Part shown: piece after piece, positions 34,714-43,559 of the stretch
Layout of the letters: every line of letters starts with the position of its first letter
How positions within the stretch are numbered: the first letter of the stretch is position 1
Origin: Modestobacter marinus
Lineage (GTDB): Bacteria > Actinomycetota > Actinomycetes > Mycobacteriales > Geodermatophilaceae
Reading direction: 5' to 3'
Assembly (NCBI RefSeq): GCF_019799945.1
Contig: NZ_JABGCH010000002.1
Location: 124,001 to 188,000 of the forward strand
Length of the DNA stretch: 64,000 nucleotides
The notes under the pieces: generated by a model
Databases searched by the model: none
Told to the model about the DNA's origin: nothing
The model's input: the letters and a program-made list of their open reading frames with translations, nothing else
Translations under genes and position numbers: made by a program

Positions 34714-35388
34714 GTGAGCGGGTTCTGCACGCAGGGCGGCCCCTCGCGCGCCAGGGTCCGTGTCTTGATCGTGGACGACCACCAGATGTTCACGGCCAGC
34801 CTGGCGCAGGCCCTGCAGTCGGAGTCCGACCTCCAGGTCGTCGGGCAGGGCACGTCGATCGCCGAAGCTCGGGACTTGATGGCGTCGACGGCTCCGGACG
34901 TCGTCCTGCTGGACCACCGTCTGCCCGACGGCGACGGCGTGGGCGCCCTCGCCGACCTGCACCGCCTCCGACCCTCCGCGAACATCGTGGTGCTGACCGC
35001 CACGACCTCCGATCGCCTCCTCGTCACCGCCATGGAGGCCGGCGCTGCCGGGTTCATCGCCAAGACCCAGCAGCTGGACGACGTGCTCGACGGGGTGCGG
35101 GCTGCTGCCCAAGGCGAATCCGTGGTCAGTGCCAAGCTGCTCACCCGACTCCTCCCGCGCCTGCGCCGGCAGGGCGGCGGCGGCTCGGCCGAACTGACCG
35201 AGCGGGAGCGCGAGATACTCGACCTGCTGGCGAGGGGCCTCTCCAACGCCGACATCGCCCAGCAACTGACGATCAGCGTGCACACCGTGCGCAACCACGT
35301 GGCCAACCTGTCGGCCAAGCTCGGTGCGCATTCCAAGCTCGAGGTCCTGTCGATCGCCGTCCGGGAGGGCCTGGTCGACAGCGTCTGA
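34714..35388 (+). CDS. NarL/FixJ-type response regulator
   Basis: DNA-binding response regulator of 224 aa. Receiver: VRVLIVDDHQMF (acidic pair), VVLLDHRLPDGDG (phospho-acceptor Asp), VVLTATT (Thr) and GFIAKTQQ (Lys). The LuxR-type HTH is LTEREREILDLLARGLSN, then ADIAQQLTISVHTVRNHVA near the C terminus. The neighbouring membrane kinase of the matching HisKA_3 class at 32523 is the obvious partner. GTG 34714 is the first reasonable start; there is no strong ribosome-binding site. The palindromic element upstream suggests autoregulation. Confidence 0.9.
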   Translation: MSGFCTQGGPSRARVRVLIVDDHQMFTASLAQALQSESDLQVVGQGTSIAEARDLMASTAPDVVLLDHRLPDGDGVGALADLHRLRPSANIVVLTATTSDRLLVTAMEAGAAGFIAKTQQLDDVLDGVRAAAQGESVVSAKLLTRLLPRLRRQGGGGSAELTEREREILDLLARGLSNADIAQQLTISVHTVRNHVANLSAKLGAHSKLEVLSIAVREGLVDSV

Positions 35389-35433
35389 CCGTCGGTCGGC
35401 GCCCCGGCTCAGAGCGCCCGAGCGGGCCGGCGC

Positions 35434-35453
35434 CTAGTGCAAGCGCACCAGAC
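35434..35453. promoter_or_regulatory. 20-base palindromic element, copy 2
   Basis: CTAGTGCAAGCGCACCAGAC, differing from copy 1 only at the two central bases. It lies 103 bases before the GTG of the GGDEF-EAL gene, in the same orientation to that gene as copy 1 is to the response regulator gene. Confidence 0.5.
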
Positions 35454-35556
35454 GGTTGGCACGGGTGCATCTGGTCCGGCTCTGCCTCCTCGAACAGGCT
35501 GGAGGGCGGCCGGTGCGCAGCCGCGTGCCGACTCGCGCCAGCACAGGAGCAGCCAG

Positions 35557-37647
35557 GTGGCCAGGGCACAGGACGGAGCAGGTGCGCCGGTCGCGACCGG
35601 GGACCTGCACACCACGGCGTCCGCGTACGACGGGCCCACCGCTGCCTCCCCCGGTGCCGACCCGGCACCGACCGCGCTCTTCTCGTGCTCGCTGTCCGGC
35701 ACGGTGCTGGCCGCGGGGGCAGCGCTCGCCCGGCTGTCCGGCCGACCCCTCGTCGACGTGGCCGGCGTCCCGGCGCACGAACTGCTGCACGCCTCCTCCC
35801 GAGAACGGCTGCAGGACATCCTGCGGGCGACCCGGGACGGCGCGCTGTCCGGGGCCACGACCCTCCGCTTTCGGCACGTCGCCGGCTCCGACCTCGAGGT
35901 GCCCACGTCCTGGGCGGTGCTGGCCGGCGGTAGCGCGGACGCCACCCAGCTCGTGTTCGTCCGCCTCGATGGCCGGCCGGCCCGGGAGCGACCGCACCAG
36001 GACGGTCCGGAGCCGCAGCCGGACCGCAGGCAGCTCCTCGCCCGACTGACCTGTGCGCTGGGCAGAGCCGACCACCCGACCGCCGTCCTGATGGTCGACC
36101 TGGACCACTTCAGGATGGTCAACGCCTCGCACGGGCACGACGTCGGCGACCGGCTGCTCGCCGGGATCGGCGCGCGTCTCAGAGCAGCGGTGTCCCGCCG
36201 GCAGATCGTCGCCCGCTGCGGTGACGACGAGTTCGCCGTGATCTGCGAGGACACGGACGAGCTCCAGGCGCACGCGCTGGCCCGCCGTCTGCTCGACGCG
36301 GTGGCCGAGCCCTTCCTCATCGGCGACGGCGCCGTGCACGTCACGGCGTCCATCGGCGTCGCGGTCGCGCCGGCGGAGCCGACGGTCTCGGCGATGGATC
36401 TGCTGCGCCGCGCCGACACGGCCGTGCATGCGGGCAAGAACGCCGGCCGCGGCCGGGTGCACGTCTTCGAGCAGGCGCTCGGCCAGGACGTGGCACACCG
36501 GTACGCGCTGGCGACCGACCTGCGTGCAGCGCTGGCGGACGCGGCGCTCCGCCTCGAGTACCAGCCCATCGTGGACCTGCCGTCAGGGGCCGTCATCGGC
36601 ATGGAGGCACTGGCGCGATGGACGCACCCGGAACGCGGTCCGGTGTCGCCCAGCAGCTTCGTCACCGTCGCGGAGTTCAGCGGGCTGGCTCCCGAACTCG
36701 ACCGGTGGGTCATCCAGCGAGCCGTCCAGGACATGGCCCGCCTGCGCCAGGCGGGCGTCGTGCCCGAGGACGCCTACGTCGCGGTGAACCTGTCGGCCGC
36801 CAGCCTGACCGACGCCTCGGTCCTGGACCACCTGGTCAGCTGTACCGACGACTTCGGCCTGCCGGCCACGCAACTGGTCATCGAGATCACCGAGACGGCG
36901 ATCATGCGGAACACCGATCTCGCCGTCGCGCTGCCCCGACAGCTCCGCAAGCACGGCTTCCGGGTGGCGATGGACGACTTCGGCACGGGGTACAGCTCGT
37001 TGGCCTACCTCCGGGACCTCCCCATCTCGACCCTGAAGCTCGACCGCAGCTTCGTCGCCGACCTCACCGAGCAGCGGGATGCCCTGGCGATCGTCGCGTG
37101 GGTCGTCGACCTCGCCCGGACCGTGGGGGTCGCCGTCGTCGCCGAGGGCGTGGAGACCGCGGAGCACGCCGCACTCCTCCAGGAACTCGGCTGCGTCACC
37201 GCGCAGGGCTGGCTCTGGGGTCCGGCCCGCCCCATGACGGCGCTGCTGAGCGGACGCGAGTGGAGTACTCCGCTGGCCACGGGCAGCGGGCAGGGCCCGC
37301 GGGCCGGAGCGACGCGGCCCGTCGTCCGGGACGCCGGCATCGCGCACGGCCTGCAGCGACTGCTCCAGCTGCACCGGAACGGAGCGAACATCGCCACGAT
37401 CACCGCCGCCTTGAACGCCGAGGGCTTCCGCACCCCCACCGGTCGGCGCTGGCGCCGATCCACCGTCGCACGGCTCATCTCCGAGCGGATCCGGCGCAGC
37501 GCCAGGCGGCCGGACGACTGCCCAAACGCGCGGCGGGTCGCCTGGCGCGTCGAGCCGGCAGCGCGTCCACCCGCGCGGTCCCCGTCGGGCACGGGCGGGT
37601 CCGACGTCCAGGCGCCGCCCGGGGCGGACGACGCCGGATGGCCATGA
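35557..37647 (+). CDS. GGDEF-EAL protein with recombinase-like C-terminal tail
   Basis: Cyclic-di-GMP signalling protein of 696 aa, cytoplasmic. A PAS-like segment (about 39-137) precedes the GGDEF domain, whose signature is RCGDDEF (222-226), so the second Gly is Asp and synthase activity is doubtful. The EAL domain is complete: EALARW at 350, NLSAASL, EITETAI, DDFGTGYSS, KLDRSF and EGVET with AQGWL. This favours a phosphodiesterase. After residue 590 comes LQRLLQLHRNGANIATITAA, then LNAEGFRTPTGRRWRRSTVA, like the DNA-contacting segment of serine recombinases. AGGAG is seven bases before GTG 35557. Probably controlled by the adjacent two-component pair. Confidence 0.88.
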   Translation: MARAQDGAGAPVATGDLHTTASAYDGPTAASPGADPAPTALFSCSLSGTVLAAGAALARLSGRPLVDVAGVPAHELLHASSRERLQDILRATRDGALSGATTLRFRHVAGSDLEVPTSWAVLAGGSADATQLVFVRLDGRPARERPHQDGPEPQPDRRQLLARLTCALGRADHPTAVLMVDLDHFRMVNASHGHDVGDRLLAGIGARLRAAVSRRQIVARCGDDEFAVICEDTDELQAHALARRLLDAVAEPFLIGDGAVHVTASIGVAVAPAEPTVSAMDLLRRADTAVHAGKNAGRGRVHVFEQALGQDVAHRYALATDLRAALADAALRLEYQPIVDLPSGAVIGMEALARWTHPERGPVSPSSFVTVAEFSGLAPELDRWVIQRAVQDMARLRQAGVVPEDAYVAVNLSAASLTDASVLDHLVSCTDDFGLPATQLVIEITETAIMRNTDLAVALPRQLRKHGFRVAMDDFGTGYSSLAYLRDLPISTLKLDRSFVADLTEQRDALAIVAWVVDLARTVGVAVVAEGVETAEHAALLQELGCVTAQGWLWGPARPMTALLSGREWSTPLATGSGQGPRAGATRPVVRDAGIAHGLQRLLQLHRNGANIATITAALNAEGFRTPTGRRWRRSTVARLISERIRRSARRPDDCPNARRVAWRVEPAARPPARSPSGTGGSDVQAPPGADDAGWP

Positions 37648-37744
37648 CGGACCTCGGGTGCCGGGACGCTGGATCCCGCGCGGACCGTGCCGGTCGCGGA
37701 AGAGCCTGCGCTCCGGACAGCGGTTCCCTGGCGTCGGGTCCATC

Positions 37745-38995
37745 ATGACGTTCCGCGTCCACCAGCTCGCAGGCCTCGACCCGGACGCCCCGCTGGACGA
37801 CCTCGAGCCGTTGCGCGGGGTCATCGGCTCCGCCCGGGTGGTCGCCCTCGGCGAGAACGCGCACTTCATCAGCGAGTTCGCCCGGCTGCGGCACCGCATC
37901 CTGCGGTTCCTGGTGGAGCGGTGCGGGTTCACCGTGCTGTCCTACGAGTCCGGGTTCAGCGAGGGCCACGCCCTCGACGAGTGGCTGCAGGGCGACGGCC
38001 CGGACGACGAGCTGCCCCGGCTCGCCGAGGACTGCATCCCCGCGGGCCTGGCGCGGCCGGCCGAGGTGCGGGACATGTTCCGGTGGGTGCGTGCGCGCAA
38101 CGCCGCGAGCACCCCGCCGGTCCGCTTCGCCGGCATCGACGTCCCCAGCGCGGCCGGCTCCCTGCTCCCCTCGCTGTCCCCCCTGGCCGGCTACCTGGCC
38201 GCGGTGGACCCCGCCGCCCGGCAGCTGCTGGACGCGGCCGTCGACATCGCGACCGGCATCGCCGGCACGACCCAGGCACAGGCGGCACCCGACTACCTGG
38301 CCCTGGACCCGGCCCTGGCGGACGCGCTGACCGCCGCCCTGAGCCGGCTCGCCGACCGCTTCGACGCGCTGGCACCCACCTACCTCGACGCCGCCGGCCA
38401 GGCGGCCTTCGACGTCGCCCGGTGGCGGCTGGAGGGCGCGCGGGCCGCCGACCATCAGCTCCGCGGCATCGCCGGGGCGACCGCCGGCACCGCCCTGCCC
38501 GCCGCCGCCACCTCGCGCGAGCGGTACATGGCCGCGACCGTCCGCTGGTGGCTCGACCGGCTCGACCCCGACGCCCGCCTGGTCCTCATGGCCCACAACG
38601 CCCACGTCCAGCGCACCCCGGTGGTCTACGAGGGCGAGGTGCAGGTGTTGCCGATGGGGCTGCACCTGGACCGGGCGCTCGGTGCCGACTACGCCGCCGT
38701 CGCGCTGACCAGCGGCGGCGGCCGGACGGCGGCGCTGTACCCCGACGCCGACGTGGGGCCGTACGGCTTCCGGGTCGAGGACGCGGTCCTGGAGCCCCCG
38801 GAGCCGGGCAGCGTCGAAGCGGCGCTGGCCGGGGTCGGTCTCGCCCTGGCGGACCTGCGTCCCGCGCGCGGCGACGGCACCGGCCCGGACCGCATCCGCC
38901 TGGACACCGCCTACCTCTCCGCGCCGGTGGCCGACGCCTTCGACGCCGTCGTGCACGTCCCCCGGTCCCGGATCGCGGTCGACCTCGGACTCTGA
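37745..38995 (+). CDS. erythromycin esterase family protein
   Basis: 416-aa hydrolase of the EreA/EreB/succinoglycan-biosynthesis fold. The active-site region GENAHFISEF supplies Glu37 and His40 (family GExxH), followed by LSYESGF with Glu68; the later AHNAHVQRTP matches the second His region. It need not act on macrolides: most actinobacterial members have unknown substrates. It starts 98 bases after the GGDEF-EAL stop, without an obvious ribosome-binding site. Two bases separate its stop from that of the decayed methyltransferase gene coming from the other side. Confidence 0.82.
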   Translation: MTFRVHQLAGLDPDAPLDDLEPLRGVIGSARVVALGENAHFISEFARLRHRILRFLVERCGFTVLSYESGFSEGHALDEWLQGDGPDDELPRLAEDCIPAGLARPAEVRDMFRWVRARNAASTPPVRFAGIDVPSAAGSLLPSLSPLAGYLAAVDPAARQLLDAAVDIATGIAGTTQAQAAPDYLALDPALADALTAALSRLADRFDALAPTYLDAAGQAAFDVARWRLEGARAADHQLRGIAGATAGTALPAAATSRERYMAATVRWWLDRLDPDARLVLMAHNAHVQRTPVVYEGEVQVLPMGLHLDRALGADYAAVALTSGGGRTAALYPDADVGPYGFRVEDAVLEPPEPGSVEAALAGVGLALADLRPARGDGTGPDRIRLDTAYLSAPVADAFDAVVHVPRSRIAVDLGL

Positions 38996-38997
38996 GG

Positions 38998-39537
38998 TCA
39001 GGCGGCGCCGGACGAGGCGATCACCAGGGCGCCGCGCTTGGTCACCCGCACCGGGGGCCGGAGTTCCTCGGCCGCCCGCGTGGCGGCGTCCGGCGGCGCC
39101 TGCCGGCCGAGGAGGTGGTCGCGAACCGCGGCCGCGTCGGGCAGCGTGACCAGCGGGGCGTCCCACCGTGCACCGCCACGTGCCCGAAGACCTCCCCCAC
39201 CAGGGCTGACGCGTCCTCGGCTCGAACGACGTCCCTGGGCGCCGCCAGAACCGCGCGAGCTCCGGCGGGTCGTCCCTGCCGATCGCCGACGCCAGCAGCG
39301 TCCCGCCCGGCCGCAGCGCACCATCGCGGCCGCGGCGTCGAGCCCGACCAGCTCCGGCCCGGCCGGGAGCTCCGCCCGCAGCGGGCCGTCGCCGCCGCCG
39401 ACGTCCAGGACCCGCTGGGCGCCCAGCGCGACCAGCCGGGACGCGACCTCGGCGTAGAGGCTGGCCGAGGAGTGGGCCCGCGTGACCGCCATGCCCAGCC
39501 GGTAGCGCTCCGGCGCCGAGTCGTAGTCGACGACCAC
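38998..39537 (-). pseudogene. decayed SAM-dependent methyltransferase
   Basis: The N-terminal part is clear: VVDYDSAPERYRLGMAVTRA, then RVLDVGGGDGPLRAELPAG (motif I) and LVGLDAAAAMVR. After that the text falls into other frames: TLLAS-like text, then APRDVVRAEDASALVGEVFGHVAV in a second frame. The ending WDAPLVTLPDAAAVRDHLLG and PVRVTKRGALVIASS is back in frame. The middle of a normal methyltransferase (ADAxxLPFxDxxFD, motifs II-III) is deleted. At least two frameshifts plus a deletion make it non-functional. Confidence 0.7.
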
Positions 39538-39658
39538 GCCACCTCCGCGGTCAGCGTGGCACCGATCGGTGGACCCGGGACCGACGACTCCGCGCTCCCG
39601 AGGGAGTCATACCGGTGGGACCTCCCGACCGGCCCACCCGCAGGAGAGGAACGCGACC

Positions 39659-40129
39659 ATGACGACCATCGACCGGATCACGCACACCCGGGACACCGCG
39701 CTCGTCAGGACCGCCCGCGACGTCGTGCTGCTCCTGGCACGGATCGGCCTCGGCGTGATCATGTTGGCGCACGCCAAGCTCGAGTACGACTTCGGTGGCA
39801 GCCTCGCCGGGGTCGGACGGATGTTCGCGGAGTCGGGCATCCCCCTGGGCACCCTCACCGGCCCGGCGAACGTCCTGTTCGAGGTCGTCGGCGGGATCGC
39901 GATGATCCTCGGCGCCGCGGTCCGGCTCGTCGGCGTCCTGATGGCGCTGAACATGGCCGGCGCCTGGATCTTCGTGCACACCAGCGGGCTGCTCGCCATG
40001 GACCACAACGGCCCCGAACTGGTCATCGCGCTCGGCCTGCTCAGCCTGGTGCTGGCGGTGACCGGGTCGGGCCGCTTCGGGCTGGACCACCTGATCGCCC
40101 GGCGCCGCGCGTCGCGGACGGCGACCTGA
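39659..40129 (+). CDS. DoxX family membrane protein
   Basis: 156-aa integral membrane protein with four helices, the usual DoxX/DoxD architecture. VVLLLARIGLGVIMLAHAKL forms the first helix with the conserved Arg and His, followed by VGRMFAESGIPLGTLTGPAN, FEVVGGIAMILGAAVRLVGV and two further helices. Actinobacterial members belong to thiol-redox membrane complexes in some species. AGGAGAGG precedes the ATG. It is followed after 15 bases by a frameshifted membrane-protein gene. Confidence 0.88.
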   Translation: MTTIDRITHTRDTALVRTARDVVLLLARIGLGVIMLAHAKLEYDFGGSLAGVGRMFAESGIPLGTLTGPANVLFEVVGGIAMILGAAVRLVGVLMALNMAGAWIFVHTSGLLAMDHNGPELVIALGLLSLVLAVTGSGRFGLDHLIARRRASRTAT

Positions 40130-40144
40130 CGACACCGCCGGTCG

Positions 40145-40692
40145 ATGAGCACGGTCGCGGTACCGGACCGCACCCGCCGAGCCCGCCGGCTGGGCGTGAA
40201 CACCCGTCGGGCGGTGCTGGTGACGCACATCACCAGCGCGGGGCCTGGCTGGGGGTCGACGTGGCGATGGCGGCGCTCATCGGCACCGCCATCGCCGCCG
40301 ACGACCCCACGACCCGAACCTCTGCGCTGCTGGTGCTCCAGCGGGTCACGATCGGGCCGTTGCTGGCCTGCGGACTGATCTGCCTCGCCAGCGGCCTCGT
40401 GCTCGGCCTCGGCAGCCGCTGGGGCGTGCTCCGCCACTGGTGGGTGGCGACCAAGCTGGCGCTCAACCTCCTCCTCACGGCGCTGGTCCCGGTCGCACTG
40501 CTCCCCGAGGTGACCGCACAGGCAGCGCAGGCCCGCCGTTCCCTGGCCGGCGCGCCGGTGACCTTTGATCTCTCCGACCTCGGCTATCCGCCGATCGTCT
40601 CCCCGGTCCTGCTGCTGACCGCCATCACGCTCTCCGTGGTCAAGCCGTGGGGACGCGTCAGGAGGCGCCGGGCGACGACGGAGAGCGAGTGA
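40145..40692 (+). pseudogene. membrane protein gene (DUF2269-like) with a one-base frameshift
   Basis: The first 30 codons read MSTVAVPDRTRRARRL then RRAVLVTHITSAG. At about 40242, in a GGGG run, the frame slips by one base and the rest continues as AWLGVDVAMAALIGTAIA, GPLLACGLICLASGLVLGLG, HWWVATKLALNLLLTALVPV and SPVLLLTAITLSVVKPWG. One extra G would restore a single frame of about 182 residues with four helices. HITSAGAWLGVD is a typical opening of DUF2269-like proteins. It could be true decay, a phase-variable tract or a base-calling error in the G run. Confidence 0.65.
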
Positions 40693-40769
40693 CCCTCCCC
40701 GGTCCACGGGTACTCGTCGGGTCGTCCTTGACCGAGCTCGCACCGGGTCAGTCAGCGAGGGAGATCCCG

Positions 40770-42104
40770 ATGGCGTCCACCGCCGGCACCGCCCAGACCT
40801 CATCCGTCCGTCGCGTCATCGTGGCCAGTCTCGTCGGCACCTCACTCGAGTGGTACGACTTCTTCATCTACGGCACGGCCGCCGCCCTGGTGTTCAACCA
40901 GCTGTTCTTCCCCGACTTCGACCCGCTGGTCGGCACCCTGCTCGCGTTCACGACGTACGCGGTCGGCTTCGTGGCCCGGCCCCTGGGCGGGGTCGTGTTC
41001 GGCCACTACGGCGACAAGCTCGGCCGCAAGAACGTCCTCGTGGTCACGTTGCTGATCATGGGCATCGCCACCTTCCTGATCGGTCTGCTGCCCACCTACG
41101 GCTCGATCGGCGTGTGGGCTCCGGTCCTGCTCGTCGTGCTGCGCTTCCTGCAGGGCCTGGGGCTCGGCGGGGAGTGGGGCGGCGCGGTGCTGATGACGCT
41201 CGAGTCCGGCGCCGCGCACCGGCGCGGGCTGAACGCCAGCTGGCCACAGGTCGGTGTGCCGATCGGGCTGTTGCTGGCCAACGGGGTGCTGTCGCTGATG
41301 GGGGCGGTCACCTCGGAGTCCGCCTTCGTCGACTGGGGGTGGCGGGTCCCGTTCCTGCTCAGCGGTGTCCTGGTGATCGTCGGGCTGTGGATCCGGCTCA
41401 CGATCACCGAGAGTCCACTGTTCCGCGAGGTCGAGGAGCACGACGCGAAGGTCAAGGCGCCGATCGTCGACGTGCTGCGCCGCTACCCGTCCCGGGTGCT
41501 GCTCGCGATCGGCGCCCGGGTCGGTGTCGACGTCGCGTTCTACACCTTCATCCTGTTCGTCACGACGTACGTCGCGACGTACCTGGGCCTGCCGAACACC
41601 TACGCGCTCAACGCGGTCCTGATCGCCGCCGCGGTGCAGGTGTTCCTGATCCCCTGGTTCGGCGTGCTGTCGGACAGGTTCGGACGCCGACCGGTCTACC
41701 TCTTCGGCGCCGTCGGCGCCGCGATCTGGGTCTTCGTGTTCTTCGCCCTGCTGGACACCGAACGCTTCGTCCTGATCGTTCTCGCGACGGTGGGCGCGCT
41801 CTTCTTCCACGCCGCGATGTACGGCCCGCAGGCCTCGTTCATCGCCGAGCTGTTCCCGACCAGGGTCCGCTACACCGGCGCTTCCATGGGCTATCAGCTG
41901 GCGGGGATCCTGGGCGGAGCCCTGGCGCCCATCATCTCGGTGGCGCTGCTCGACCGCTACGACACCTCCCTGGCCGTGTCCGCCTACGTGGTGGCGGTCC
42001 TCGTCGTCACCACGGTGTGCGTCCTCCTGGCGCCGGAGACCTCGCGGATCGACCTGCACGCCGACCCGGCCACCGAGGCCCCGACGGACCGCCGGGGCCG
42101 GTGA
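40770..42104 (+). CDS. MFS transporter, metabolite:H+ symporter (MHS) family
   Basis: 444-aa symporter with 12 helices. Signature EWYDFFIYGTAAALVFNQ in helix 1, GHYGDKLGRKNVLV in loop 2-3, LRFLQGLGLGGEWGGAVLM in helix 4-5 and a GVLSDRFGRRPVYLFG repeat in loop 8-9. No catabolic genes flank it, so the substrate (a carboxylate, betaine or aromatic acid) cannot be assigned. GAGGGAG precedes the ATG at six bases. It resembles the transporter of the homogentisate operon throughout and is probably a paralogue. Confidence 0.9.
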   Translation: MASTAGTAQTSSVRRVIVASLVGTSLEWYDFFIYGTAAALVFNQLFFPDFDPLVGTLLAFTTYAVGFVARPLGGVVFGHYGDKLGRKNVLVVTLLIMGIATFLIGLLPTYGSIGVWAPVLLVVLRFLQGLGLGGEWGGAVLMTLESGAAHRRGLNASWPQVGVPIGLLLANGVLSLMGAVTSESAFVDWGWRVPFLLSGVLVIVGLWIRLTITESPLFREVEEHDAKVKAPIVDVLRRYPSRVLLAIGARVGVDVAFYTFILFVTTYVATYLGLPNTYALNAVLIAAAVQVFLIPWFGVLSDRFGRRPVYLFGAVGAAIWVFVFFALLDTERFVLIVLATVGALFFHAAMYGPQASFIAELFPTRVRYTGASMGYQLAGILGGALAPIISVALLDRYDTSLAVSAYVVAVLVVTTVCVLLAPETSRIDLHADPATEAPTDRRGR

Positions 42105-42111
42105 CCCGACC

Positions 42112-42142
42112 GGCTCCGTCCCTGCCGTCCGGCCGCGGAGCC
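42112..42142. terminator. hairpin between convergent MHS transporter and ltrA
   Basis: GGCTCCG and CGGAGCC arms with a 17-base loop, eight bases after the transporter stop and 40 bases from the end of the converging gene. A bidirectional terminator is likely. Confidence 0.4.
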
Positions 42143-42181
42143 TGGGGAGGACCACGAAGGGACGAGGGAGCTCGCCCGGCG

Positions 42182-43420
42182 TCACACCTCCAGGTCGGCG
42201 AGCCGCGCCGTCCGTCCCGTCCGGCGCGTCAGGATCGTGGTCACCACGAGGGCCGAGCACGTCCCGGCGATGGTCACGATGACCCCGGCGAGCCCCACGA
42301 GTCCCGCCGCAAGCGGCAGGAGGACGACGGCGGTGGCGGCGCTCAGCATCAGGACCGGAGGGATGACCGGCCGACGCACGATCGGGGCGTGCACTCCCCA
42401 GAGGAGGACGAGGAACACGCTCACGGGGATCGCCACGGCGTAGCCGACGATGATCTCCGAGACGTCCAGGTGATGGCCGGTGTGTTCCACGGCGACCTCG
42501 AGCCCGGCACCGACGGCGGCCAGGGCGGCGAAGATGCCGTAGTGGCCGTACCCCCACACGAAGGACCGATGGCGCCGGCGGGCGAGGCCCTCCCCCGCCG
42601 GCTCCAGGAAGTACAGCCACCACAGGGCGAAGAGGAGGACCAGCCCCCCGAGGGCAACGGTCACCAACGACCGGCTCACCCCGGCCCCGGCCGCCGATGC
42701 CGCCTGCACTCCGGTCGACGCGGCCAGCACGCTCTCACCGAGCAGGATGATCGTGAACAGTCCATAGCGTTCGGCGATGTGGTGCGGATGCCAGCTGGTG
42801 CGCCGCGTCCGCTCCGCCCACCGCGGTACCGCCAGCTCGCAGGCGACCAGACCGATGAAGACGGGCAGCAGCGAGGCCTCCGGCAGCACACCGGTCTCCG
42901 CCAGCACGTGACGGGCGATCCAGCCGACCTGGACGATCGAGATCCCGAGCGCATAGCGGAAGGCGGTGCGCCGACCCGCGGGATCCTCCAGTCCCGCCCT
43001 CAGCCACTGTGCCACCAGCCCGCCTCGCATGATCAGGTAGCCGATGGTGATGGCGCCGTAGTCGGACTCCTCGAACGCGGCCGGCACTCCTGCCGCGAGC
43101 ACGAGCACTCCGGCCATCTGGACCATCGTGAGGAGCCGGTAGAGGACGTCGTCCGTGTCGTAGGACGACGCGAACCAGGTGAAGTTCATCCACGCCCACC
43201 AGATCGCGAAGAAGACCTGGAGGAAGGGCGTCAGGTCGTCCAGGCCGTGGCCACCCGCGATGCCGTGGGCGAGCTGCGCCGTGATGCTCGCGACGGCCAC
43301 GACGAACGTCAGATCGAACAGCAGCTCCAGCGGGCTGGCAGCGCGATGCGGTTCGTCGATCGACCGTTCCCGCATCCGGATGCGCACTCGTCTGCCCGAG
43401 GGATCAGCCTCACCGGTCAC
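42182..43420 (-). CDS. ltrA: low temperature requirement protein A
   Basis: 412-aa polytopic membrane protein with about 11 helices. The LtrA opening PLELLFDLTFVVAVASITAQ is exact to the family, as are FFAIWWAWMNFTWFASSYDT and HIAERYGLFTIILLGESVL. Named from Listeria, where it is needed for growth in the cold; the molecular function is unknown. The GTG start stands 6 bases after a TAGTCT box, so the mRNA is probably leaderless. Monocistronic. Confidence 0.9.
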   Translation of the reverse strand: MTGEADPSGRRVRIRMRERSIDEPHRAASPLELLFDLTFVVAVASITAQLAHGIAGGHGLDDLTPFLQVFFAIWWAWMNFTWFASSYDTDDVLYRLLTMVQMAGVLVLAAGVPAAFEESDYGAITIGYLIMRGGLVAQWLRAGLEDPAGRRTAFRYALGISIVQVGWIARHVLAETGVLPEASLLPVFIGLVACELAVPRWAERTRRTSWHPHHIAERYGLFTIILLGESVLAASTGVQAASAAGAGVSRSLVTVALGGLVLLFALWWLYFLEPAGEGLARRRHRSFVWGYGHYGIFAALAAVGAGLEVAVEHTGHHLDVSEIIVGYAVAIPVSVFLVLLWGVHAPIVRRPVIPPVLMLSAATAVVLLPLAAGLVGLAGVIVTIAGTCSALVVTTILTRRTGRTARLADLEV

Positions 43421-43426
43421 CCGGCC

Positions 43427-43432
43427 AGACTA
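43427..43432 (-). promoter_or_regulatory. -10 box TAGTCT of leaderless ltrA promoter
   Basis: TAGTCT on the minus strand, six bases before GTG 43420; no ribosome-binding site is present. Confidence 0.45.
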
Positions 43433-43559
43433 GGGAGAGAACCGCCTCGAGCCGCTCCCCCGTGCTGCGCGGCGAGCTCGCGCAGGGGGTGCTGCCGTTC
43501 GCGCAGGAGATGATCGGCGGCCGCTGTCGCAGCGGACCTCAGCCGGTCCGCTGCAGCGC

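Noticed and set aside
37687-40692. A 1001-codon plus-strand frame spanning several genes
   Set aside because: It is a chance open frame through the esterase, decayed methyltransferase and DoxX regions; only its end (from about 40250) is the second half of the DUF2269-like gene.
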